Origin: Desulfatirhabdium butyrativorans DSM 18734
Lineage (GTDB): Bacteria; Desulfobacterota; Desulfobacteria; Desulfobacterales; Desulfatirhabdiaceae
DNA: 36,716 bases
Assembly (NCBI RefSeq): GCF_000429925.1
Contig: NZ_AUCU01000042.1
Span: 1 to 36,716 of the forward strand
Reading direction: 5' to 3'
Positions 16,530 through 22,938 of the stretch are shown piece by piece. The stretch's first letter is position 1. Every line of letters starts with the position of its first letter. The translations under genes were made by a program, and so were the position numbers. The notes beneath the pieces are model-generated. The model saw nothing but the letters and a program-made list of their open reading frames with translations, did not search any database and was not told the origin of the DNA.

Positions 16530-17348
16530 ATGAATGCGGTGAAGACGGATGAGATCCGCCAGACGGTTCGAGAAAAATATGGCAGGATTGCTGGGGGCAA
16601 TGGCATAGGTTGCTGCTCTGGCGGCGGAAGCGGGTGCTGCGGTTCGCAAATCGGCGATCCCGGCATGATCTCCAAAGGCCTTGGATACAGTGATGATGAT
16701 GTTGGCGCGGCTCCTCAGGGGGCGAACCTGGGACTTGGTTGTGGGAATCCAACGGCGATAGCGGCGCTCAGGCCGGGAGAGTTCGTTCTGGATCTGGGTA
16801 GCGGCGGAGGGTTCGACTGTTTTCTGGCAGCCGGACAGGTCGGGGAGACGGGGCATGTCATCGGCGTGGACATGACACCGGAGATGATCTCCAAGGCAAG
16901 GGCCAATGCGGAACAAGGCGGCTATCGCAACGTGGAATTCCGTCTTGGTGAAATTGAGAACCTGCCGGTGGCCGACGGCATCATCGATGTGATTCTCTCC
17001 AACTGTGTCATCAACCTGTCGCCGGATAAAGCCCGGGTCTTTGCGGAAATGTTCCGGGTATTGAAGCCGGGAGGCCGGTTGGCCATCTCGGATGTGGTCG
17101 CCTGTGGCGAGATGCCGGAGGAAATCCGCAGGGACATGGCCTTGTACACGGGGTGCATTGCAGGGGCTTCCCCGGTATCGGATATTGAACGAATGCTGGC
17201 GGATCGGGGTTTCGTCGATATTCGCGTGTGCCCGAAGGATGAAAGCAAATCCTTTATCCGGGACTGGGCTCCGGGAACGAATGTTACCGATTATGTGATT
17301 TCAGCAACGATCGAGGCCGTCAAACCAGCCAATGTGTCGTTATTCTGA
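16530..17348 (+). CDS. arsM: Arsenite S-adenosylmethionine methyltransferase ArsM
   Basis: A 272-residue cytoplasmic methyltransferase converting arsenite to methylated arsenicals with SAM. The SAM-binding motif VLDLGSGGGFD lies at residues 87-97, followed by VIGVDMTPEM. Arsenic-binding cysteines are visible at C71 (LGCGNP), C159 (SNCVINLSPDK) and C209 (YTGC). The N-terminal Gly/Cys segment has two CC pairs (28-29 and 36-37), common in ArsM. The start is set at 16530 by a GGGGG run 8 nt upstream and the family-like opening VREKYGRIA; a longer frame upstream lacks an RBS. No arsR, arsB/acr3 or arsC gene is nearby, so the gene stands alone between a divergent transporter operon and a convergent gene. 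The upstream gap (16286-16529) shows only the transporter promoter. Confidence 0.92.
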   Translation: MNAVKTDEIRQTVREKYGRIAGGNGIGCCSGGGSGCCGSQIGDPGMISKGLGYSDDDVGAAPQGANLGLGCGNPTAIAALRPGEFVLDLGSGGGFDCFLAAGQVGETGHVIGVDMTPEMISKARANAEQGGYRNVEFRLGEIENLPVADGIIDVILSNCVINLSPDKARVFAEMFRVLKPGGRLAISDVVACGEMPEEIRRDMALYTGCIAGASPVSDIERMLADRGFVDIRVCPKDESKSFIRDWAPGTNVTDYVISATIEAVKPANVSLF

Positions 17349-17432
17349 ACCATCACTGTTGTGACTTCTTGGAGTATGCCAACGGAACATGTGGTGCTGT
17401 TGGGGAACAAGCCAATTCGGTCCATTTGGGCA

Positions 17433-17513
17433 GTGCCTGAACGGAAAGGCCCCATTCGGAGCAGTGCGCCGCCTGCGGGCGGGCTGTACCCAAAACGGGT
17501 TTTCCGTTGAGGC
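17433..17513 (+). repeat. Dispersed palindromic repeat, copy C
   Basis: Runs from GTGCCTGAACGGAAA to TTTTCCGTTGAGGC, arms that pair over about 14 bases, with the core ATTCGGAGCAGTGCGCCGC between. It is an 81-bp sequence lying between the convergent ends of arsM and the polyglycine protein gene. As a hairpin-forming element with A-rich and T-rich arms, it may act as a bidirectional terminator here. Confidence 0.6.
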
Positions 17514-17532
17514 AATAGATGGCCCAATGGAA

Positions 17533-18657
17533 TTATCTTCCACCGCCACCACCGCCACCACCGCCACCACCACCACCTCCACCACCGCCGCCGCCACCTC
17601 CACTGCCGCTACCGCCGCCAGGTCCGGATCCGCCGGCTCCGGCAGCGGATGCGCCTCTGCCGGTAGCGCCATGCGTCGCTTCCGGGTTGTCATGCTTTGC
17701 GCCGCTTGCCTGGAGGCTCTTGGCGGTTTCATGAAGCAGGACGGCCAAAGTCACCTTCGGTTTTCCGCTTTCCCGCTGCAGCGTTAGGATGAACCGCTCC
17801 GAAAGCTGATTGACGGAAATGGATGGCCCGCATTCCAGAAATGCATTGGGAAGGGATTGCAGCTCCGTTGTGGATGCCGTCGAACGAATGGCGTGGATGA
17901 GGACTTGCGCGACGAGGGGCGGGGAAATGCCTAAGCGTGCAAGATCTTGGGATGTTGTCAGAATTTGGCTGATAGCCGATGAAGATCGGGAAGCCTTCGA
18001 TGTATCTTGCAGGGCATCCTCGGATGCATGGATGATCGAATCGATTTGCACCATGGACAGGCCCGATGCCATTGCTTCGGCGATACCGTTTGCGATTTGG
18101 TTATTTTCGGGTTTCGGAAAAGAAAAATGCTGTGATGTATAGTGATAGGCCGTCTGATATCGGTCGTGGACCCGGCGAAGGGCTTCGCGTATCTGGGAGT
18201 TGCCCACGCCTTTTGCCAACCCTTCAAACGCCTTGTCCATCATCGGCTGCGCAGGCAACCCATCGTCGATGGTGCCCCGGATGGCTTGCAGGATGGCGTT
18301 GGCGGATTCGATATCCGATCCCGCTGCAAGCATCTGCCGGGCCAGGCGGTTGACATCCGCCGCTGGAACGAAACGCTCGATCAGGGCATCAACCGATGGT
18401 TTCAGGGCATCGGGCAGATCATCGGCGGGAAAGCCCCGATCGGGGAAGTACAGGCAAAAGACGGCAAGGACGAAGAGTATCTTGCTGAAACGGGATGCGA
18501 ATCGCAGGGTTTGGGAGAGCAGCCCAGTCCCGGCGATCCATCTTCCCGAAAGTCCGAGCATCGGCAATGCCCAAGGAAAGCGAAGCTCGCCGGGAAAGAA
18601 AGCGATGGCGCGCCGAAGCTGCATCATTGCGCTGGAATCAGGATATCCGTTTCTCAT
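17533..18657 (-). CDS. Exported protein ending in a 21-residue polyglycine tail
   Basis: A 374-residue protein of unknown function, third in the ECF sigma operon (8 bp after the anti-sigma gene). Around residues 56-70 a hydrophobic stretch (KILFVLAVFCLYF) preceded by basic residues looks like a signal peptide or anchor, so the true start may lie inside the frame; no convincing RBS is seen at any candidate. Residues 80-320 are helical and Ala/Ser-rich. Residues 330-352 become Gly/Ser/Ala-rich and the chain ends in 21 consecutive Gly plus Arg, encoded by a GGT/GGC/GGA microsatellite (17539-17601). I recognise no domain. An exported surface or matrix protein controlled by the sigma factor is inferred. 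Confidence 0.7.
   Translation of the reverse strand: MRNGYPDSSAMMQLRRAIAFFPGELRFPWALPMLGLSGRWIAGTGLLSQTLRFASRFSKILFVLAVFCLYFPDRGFPADDLPDALKPSVDALIERFVPAADVNRLARQMLAAGSDIESANAILQAIRGTIDDGLPAQPMMDKAFEGLAKGVGNSQIREALRRVHDRYQTAYHYTSQHFSFPKPENNQIANGIAEAMASGLSMVQIDSIIHASEDALQDTSKASRSSSAISQILTTSQDLARLGISPPLVAQVLIHAIRSTASTTELQSLPNAFLECGPSISVNQLSERFILTLQRESGKPKVTLAVLLHETAKSLQASGAKHDNPEATHGATGRGASAAGAGGSGPGGGSGSGGGGGGGGGGGGGGGGGGGGGR
17539..17601 (-). repeat. In-frame polyglycine microsatellite
   Basis: Twenty-one consecutive Gly codons, mostly GGT and GGC with four GGA, form a trinucleotide tract directly before the final Arg and stop. Such tracts change length by slippage; because it is in frame, unit gains or losses alter only tail length. 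A serine-interrupted Gly-rich stretch continues to about 17640. Confidence 0.85.
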
Positions 18658-18665
18658 GGTGGTCG

Positions 18666-19235
18666 CTATCCGATGCGGAGAATCGAATTGACGGTCCCGA
18701 AATCATCCGCCTCTTTCAGGGGTACGGTTGGATCGGCCATTCGGGATTTTCGATCCAGCAGGATGCTGTAGCGGTATTCTCCGGGTTTCATGGAAAGGGT
18801 CAATTCCCAGTATCCGTCAGCGCCGGTCGGTTTCATGGGAATGGGGTTCCAGTTGGAAAAACTTCCGGCAATTTCCGCTTGCCGGGTATCGGGGGCATAG
18901 ATCACGAAGCGGTGTGAAATGGGCGCCGGTGCGGTTGCCGTCATCGGAACGGGATCCGGTTTGTATCCGATCAACAGAAACAGCAAGGCTGCTGCAACCG
19001 GAATGGCCGCTGCCCATCGCCACCAGGAAAAGGCGGGCTTTTCCCGGTGGCGGGATGCAAGATTCAGCATGGGACGATCCAACTTCACCCGGCGGGCGAG
19101 AACCGCCTCCTGTTCGAGAAGCCCGATGGCTTTTTCACAGCAGGCCGGATCGTTCCGAATCGATCGCAGGAAAGCGATTTTTTCCGAAAGACTGAGTTCA
19201 TCGTCGATAAATTGGCTGATGAGCGTCGTTTCCAT
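18666..19235 (-). CDS. Membrane anti-sigma-like protein with C-terminal CBM48 (glycogen-binding) domain
   Basis: A 189-residue protein in three parts. Residues 1-60 form a helical cytoplasmic region with an anti-sigma-like start (LISQFIDDELSLSEKIAFL). Residues 71-91 form one membrane helix (WWRWAAAIPVAAALL). Residues 107-189 match an AMPK-beta/isoamylase-N type carbohydrate-binding module: AGSFSNW (123-129), GYWELTL, GEYRYSILLD and FGTVNSIL. W129 and N183 align with the glycogen-contacting Trp and Asn of AMPK beta; the second Trp is not kept (S/R there), nor is the key Lys (Arg here). The gene begins 7 bp after the ECF sigma gene, so anti-sigma function is inferred from position and architecture. 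By topology the sugar-binding module should face the periplasm. Confidence 0.8.
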   Translation of the reverse strand: METTLISQFIDDELSLSEKIAFLRSIRNDPACCEKAIGLLEQEAVLARRVKLDRPMLNLASRHREKPAFSWWRWAAAIPVAAALLFLLIGYKPDPVPMTATAPAPISHRFVIYAPDTRQAEIAGSFSNWNPIPMKPTGADGYWELTLSMKPGEYRYSILLDRKSRMADPTVPLKEADDFGTVNSILRIG

Positions 19236-19242
19236 GACTACC

Positions 19243-19710
19243 TCATTTCAGGGCTTCCCGAAGCCGCATTCTTGCCCGATGCACCCGAATGCGGACGTTC
19301 CCCTCCGAAATTCCCAGGATCCTGGCAATATCCCCATATCCAAGCTCATCGTCTCCCGAGACGAGGGCGAGAATTTCCCGATCTTCCGCTTTCATCTGCT
19401 GCAGGGCTTCGAGCGTACGTCGGAATTCGCTGTGTACCGTTGCATCCATCTCAGGATCGTTTCGTTCATCGATCAGCAACTCGGTCAGCGACGTGTCGGG
19501 TTTCCTTTTCCGGAAGGCATCGATCATCAGGTTCCGGGCAATTCGATAGAGCAGGGCAGGTTCGATTCGATCGACGCCATATCGGGATGCATAGCGCAGA
19601 AATGCGTCCTGGGTCAAATCCGCAGCGAGATCGGCATTGGCGCACAGCCGAAGCAGGTATCCATAGAGCCGGTCCCGGCTGGTGCGGTAATAGGTTTCAA
19701 GATCGGTCAT
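19243..19710 (-). CDS. ECF-type RNA polymerase sigma factor
   Basis: A 155-residue sigma-70 family protein of extracytoplasmic-function type, with only regions 2 and 4. Region 2 spans about residues 5-70, with DLTQDAFLRY at 31-40 (core binding) and YRIARNLMIDAFRKRK (-10 recognition). Region 4 spans about 97-150, with the helix-turn-helix YGDIARILGISEGNVRIRVHRARMRLR (-35 recognition). The linker between is short. It is the first gene of a three-gene operon with the membrane CBM48 protein and the polyglycine protein, so its activity is probably restrained at the membrane. No ECF-type autoregulatory promoter is obvious in the upstream 100 bp. Confidence 0.9.
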   Translation of the reverse strand: MTDLETYYRTSRDRLYGYLLRLCANADLAADLTQDAFLRYASRYGVDRIEPALLYRIARNLMIDAFRKRKPDTSLTELLIDERNDPEMDATVHSEFRRTLEALQQMKAEDREILALVSGDDELGYGDIARILGISEGNVRIRVHRARMRLREALK

Positions 19711-19774
19711 GTGATTGAGGGGTTCGGGATTTCACTGGCGGCCTCAAAAATGGATCAAAGGGCTCGGATTTGCC

Positions 19775-19793
19775 GCTGCTTCGCAAAAGCAGC
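19775..19793. promoter_or_regulatory. Perfect hairpin upstream of the ECF sigma gene
   Basis: Arms GCTGCTT and AAGCAGC with a 5-nt loop lie 65-83 bp before the sigma start codon. It could be an operator or an RNA hairpin in the leader; nothing else supports a role. The rest of the gap 19711-20367 up to position 20035 holds nothing I recognise. Confidence 0.25.
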
Positions 19794-20131
19794 CACTCTC
19801 CCCATGCTCGGGTCTGGAACCAGCTTGAAATCGGGGTTGGGGAGACGCGTTGCGAGATGGCCATCTGATACGATAACGAAAAGGGGCTGGTTTTGTTACA
19901 CGAAGAACGAATCCGCAATTGCCCAGGCAGAAATCCGGTTAAATGGGATGGGCGTTTCCATCAGGCCGGGATGAAACGCTTGTCTGATTTGTGCGGCCTG
20001 ATTTGGATGGACCCGCAATCAATGTTCATGGTGGAGTCGCCGCCTCTGGCGATGAAAATTCGGTCGTCATTCCGGCGAAATCCCGCCAGTGGCGGGAGGA
20101 ATCCTGAAACTTGGCCCAACGCTGGACCTCG

Positions 20132-20159
20132 TAGGGGCGACCGGCCGGTCGCCCCTACA
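20132..20159. repeat. 28-bp perfect palindrome, copy 1
   Basis: A self-complementary 28-mer centred on CCGG, made of GTAGGGGCGACCGG and its reverse complement. An identical 28-mer lies at 25086-25113. Beyond it, AGGCTA and a distal ATTTTCACGAT are shared with the other copy in inverted orientation, so the repeated unit is larger than the palindrome itself. Confidence 0.85.
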
Positions 20160-20275
20160 GGCTATACGTTGCCCACTACAGTATTTTCACGATAATCCCC
20201 CATTCAACCGGGGCTTCACCCCGATGAATGGAAGTCGGGGGAGCGAGCCTGAAAAAACAGGAGCTATCCGCTTTT

Positions 20276-20317
20276 CTTCTGACTTCTGACTTCTGACTCC
20301 TGACTTCTGACTCCTGA
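20276..20317 (+). repeat. Tandem heptads CTTCTGA/CTCCTGA (six units)
   Basis: Six 7-bp units: three CTTCTGA, then CTCCTGA, CTTCTGA, CTCCTGA. A related array (CTCCTGT/CTTCTGA/CTCCTGA) sits at 25391-25425. The period of seven rules out coding selection. It probably arises by slippage within the repeat island. Confidence 0.85.
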
Positions 20318-20367
20318 TGTTCGACTTCCGTAGGAAGTTGACAGGTTTGAAACGATCCGCCTGCACT

Positions 20368-21705
20368 TCAGCCGATTTCCCGCCGCACGATGCCGGCGAG
20401 GGTCTCCGCCAGATAATACACCAGGCTTTTGGTGGGGCCTTCCACCATCACCCGGCACAAGGGCTGGGTGCCGGAATATCGGATCAGCACCCGGCCTTCA
20501 TTCCCAAGCTGCTCTTCCACCCGCCGGATTTCGGCCTGCAGATTCGGCAGCTTTTCAAGCTCCGGTTTATGGCTGACAGGCACGTTCAAGAGCATCTGGG
20601 GAAACACGCTCATGATGGATGCCATCTCCGAGAGTGCCCGGTCTTCTGCGGAAAGCACGTTCAGCAGCGTGATGGCCGATAGCATCCCATCCCCTGTCGT
20701 GTGCCGATCCAGAAACAGGATATGCCCGGAATCTTCTCCGCCCAGGATCGCACCGCACCCTTTCATGGTTTCCATGACATGACGATCGCCTACCTTGCTG
20801 CGGATATGGACAATCCCATGCTGTTTGAGCATGACCCCGAGGCCCATGTTGCTCATGACGGTGGTGACCACGGGCTTGTTACGCAGTCTGCCCGATCTCC
20901 GGAAATGATCGGCGAAAATGGCGATCAGTTGGTCGCCGGTCAATACCCTGCCTGTGTCGCCAACCGCCACAACCCGATCGGCGTCCCCGTCGAAAGCGAA
21001 ACCGACGGCTGCCCGCATCTGGAGGACCCGGTTGGCGAGTTCCTGCGGATGCTCCGATCCGCAATTCTCGTTGATGTTGGTGCCGTCGGGGCTGTTGTGG
21101 ATGCAATCGACGCGCGCCCCCAACCCTTCAAAGACTTGTTGGGCAATCGAGGAGGCCGCGCCGTTGGCACAATCGAGAACGACGTGAATCCCCTGGAGCG
21201 AGAATGCCGCATCGACGCTGTCCAGCAGAAAATCCCGGTAGGCCGTGACGGCTTGAGGTTCATATCGGACCATTCCGGGTGATGTATCGCGGGATACCGG
21301 TCTGGCCTCGATAATCAGGGATTCGATGGCTTCTTCCTGTTTTCGGGAAAGCTTGAACCCCGCGGCGTCGAAAAGCTTGATCCCGTTGTCCGTGTACGGA
21401 TTGTGGGATGCGGAGACGACGACTCCGGCAGATGCGGACAGGTGCCGCACCAGATAAGCGACGCCGGGTGTGGGGACGACTCCGAGAAGAACGACATCCG
21501 CTCCGACAGCGGAAATGCCTGCCGCAAGGGCATGGGCAAACATATCCCTGGATTGTCTGGTGTCGGTGCCGACCAGAATCGGCGCATGCGTTTTGGGTAA
21601 AAAATGGCGGCCGATGGCCATACCGATCTGCAGGACCGTTTCGACATTCATCGGCATTACGTTTACGGCTTGCCGGATTCCGTCCGTGCCAAACCATTCA
21701 TGCAT
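20368..21705 (-). CDS. glmM: Phosphoglucosamine mutase GlmM
   Basis: A 445-residue enzyme interconverting glucosamine-6-phosphate and glucosamine-1-phosphate for peptidoglycan and LPS precursors. The phosphoserine loop VVVSASHNPYTDNGIK holds the catalytic Ser at about residue 100, the metal loop is DGDADR, the sugar loop GEDSGH, and the phosphate loop RYSGTQP, where Gln replaces the Glu of the usual SGTEP. The start at 21705 (MHEWFGTDGIR) is preferred over an ATG three codons earlier because AGGAG directly abuts the earlier ATG but is 9 nt from this one. It is the last gene of the operon typA, LbH protein, glmM; the upstream stop TAG overlaps its Shine-Dalgarno sequence. Confidence 0.92.
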   Translation of the reverse strand: MHEWFGTDGIRQAVNVMPMNVETVLQIGMAIGRHFLPKTHAPILVGTDTRQSRDMFAHALAAGISAVGADVVLLGVVPTPGVAYLVRHLSASAGVVVSASHNPYTDNGIKLFDAAGFKLSRKQEEAIESLIIEARPVSRDTSPGMVRYEPQAVTAYRDFLLDSVDAAFSLQGIHVVLDCANGAASSIAQQVFEGLGARVDCIHNSPDGTNINENCGSEHPQELANRVLQMRAAVGFAFDGDADRVVAVGDTGRVLTGDQLIAIFADHFRRSGRLRNKPVVTTVMSNMGLGVMLKQHGIVHIRSKVGDRHVMETMKGCGAILGGEDSGHILFLDRHTTGDGMLSAITLLNVLSAEDRALSEMASIMSVFPQMLLNVPVSHKPELEKLPNLQAEIRRVEEQLGNEGRVLIRYSGTQPLCRVMVEGPTKSLVYYLAETLAGIVRREIG

Positions 21706-21717
21706 GTGTTGCATCTC

Positions 21718-22938
21718 CTATGGTTCCATCAGTGATGGACAAAGCCCGCCAACGATCTGGCGCATGCCCGAATCGACCAGCCCCTGAAGCCACGCCTTGC
21801 CTGTTTCAGCCGATTCCAGGTCCAATCCCCGAATCGTATCGATATAGCGATCGCCATGGCGATCCATCGCCTGCCGAATGGATTGGAGCAGGCTCTCGAG
21901 CGCTTTGCAGGCTCCTTCCTCCTGCATCAGCGAATCGACGATTCCGGGCAGCGCACCGGCGTTTTCCGCCAGTTCGTTCTGGCGCATGGCCTGAGGGCCA
22001 GAGGGTTCGTTTTCGCGCGGCATGTTGCGGGTATATTCCCCCAATCGTTTCACCCGTTCCCCGATGGCGATATCGAGGGTGGCGCACAACCCGCCGTGGA
22101 GGGCTTCCGAAAACCGCTCACCGACGAACAGCGCCCTGATGTGCCGGTACCATTGCCGCAGCGCCAGAAGATTGGCGATATACCGGGCGTTGTTGAGCAC
22201 GATCCGTTTGAGACTCAGGTGCAGGCCGGGCGTGAATTCGACATTGACGCTTCTGGCTCCGCCATCCTGGATCAGCCGGTTGGGCCTTGTCTCATCCTTG
22301 CGGACAATGGAGCCGGCCGCCACAACCGTGCCATAGCTCAGCACGCAGGGGCCGACCATCCCGCCTTGACCGCCCAGAAAAATCGGGCGCTCCCGGAGCA
22401 TTACCCCAGCGGGGACATCCCCGATCAAAGACGGAGTCGCCTTGTCCTGGTTCGGGGTGAAGTTGAAATGGATGTAGGCGCTGCCGACTTCGCTGTGGTT
22501 CTTGCGGCTGGTTCCCCCGGCCATGAAACAGTCGCAGAAATTGATGAGACTGCCCAGGGTGACGAAAGGGAAGAGGATGGTCTGCTTCAACGCCACGGTA
22601 TGCCCGGCAAAGGATTGCTCCTCCATGATCGTGCCTTCGCGCACATGGGCGCCGCTGTTGAAGCCGACATCATCGAGAAAGACGGATTTTGCGAAATAGC
22701 CGCCCCGCAAATCCACCCGCCTGCCGATCCAGCAGTCCACGATGGTGACCGGCGCTTCGGCGCCGATGCTCGAACCTTCTGAAATCAGGGTGTTTGCACC
22801 GGAAAGCCGGGTGCCGGCATGCAGGATCACACCGGGTGCGATTCGCTCCGGATCGATCTCTTCCCCGATCTGGACACTGGCCGGGCAGGGGATGATGACG
22901 CCCCGCCGGATCAGGCGCTCCACCATGGAAGCCATCAT
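21718..22938 (-). CDS. Left-handed beta-helix (GlmU C-terminal-like) protein
   Basis: A 406-residue protein. Residues 15-235 show the imperfect hexapeptide pattern of left-handed beta-helix acyltransferases and GlmU C-termini (IGEEI, APGVILHAGTRL, ISEGSSIGAEA, VTLGS, VGPCVLSYGTVVAAGSIV). The N-terminal LxxGxGTRM nucleotidyltransferase signature of GlmU is absent. Residues 250-406 are helical and not recognised. Its ATG follows the typA stop directly (TGAATG), with GGAGGG inside the typA end, and its stop runs into the glmM RBS. Position next to glmM suggests a sugar-1-phosphate or hexosamine step such as acetylation or uridylyl-GlcNAc formation, but the activity is unproven. A second ATG one codon on is possible. 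Confidence 0.7.
   Translation of the reverse strand: MMASMVERLIRRGVIIPCPASVQIGEEIDPERIAPGVILHAGTRLSGANTLISEGSSIGAEAPVTIVDCWIGRRVDLRGGYFAKSVFLDDVGFNSGAHVREGTIMEEQSFAGHTVALKQTILFPFVTLGSLINFCDCFMAGGTSRKNHSEVGSAYIHFNFTPNQDKATPSLIGDVPAGVMLRERPIFLGGQGGMVGPCVLSYGTVVAAGSIVRKDETRPNRLIQDGGARSVNVEFTPGLHLSLKRIVLNNARYIANLLALRQWYRHIRALFVGERFSEALHGGLCATLDIAIGERVKRLGEYTRNMPRENEPSGPQAMRQNELAENAGALPGIVDSLMQEEGACKALESLLQSIRQAMDRHGDRYIDTIRGLDLESAETGKAWLQGLVDSGMRQIVGGLCPSLMEP

Larger units (their letters stand above)
20036..20340 (+). repeat. Composite repeat island 1
   Basis: A mosaic of non-coding modules between the sigma operon and glmM: a GTCATTCCGGCG segment, a 28-bp perfect palindrome (20132-20159), an ATTTTCACGAT end, a nested stem CATTC...CGGGG-CTTCA-CCCCG..GAATG (20201-20230), a GGAGC(T)ATCCGCTTTT segment, heptad repeats (20276-20317) and a small ACTTCC-GTA-GGAAGT dyad (20324-20338). 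The same modules recur at 24960-25435, the palindrome part inverted and the stem-plus-heptad part in direct orientation. No gene is visible. Confidence 0.7.

Noticed and set aside
17519-17734. Polyproline open frame on the plus strand
   Set aside because: It is the reverse complement of the Gly codon tract of the minus-strand protein; it has no RBS and no other content.
19893-20195. 100-codon plus-strand frame between the sigma operon and glmM
   Set aside because: The second half is translated from the repeat island and its 28-bp palindrome; no RBS or protein character.
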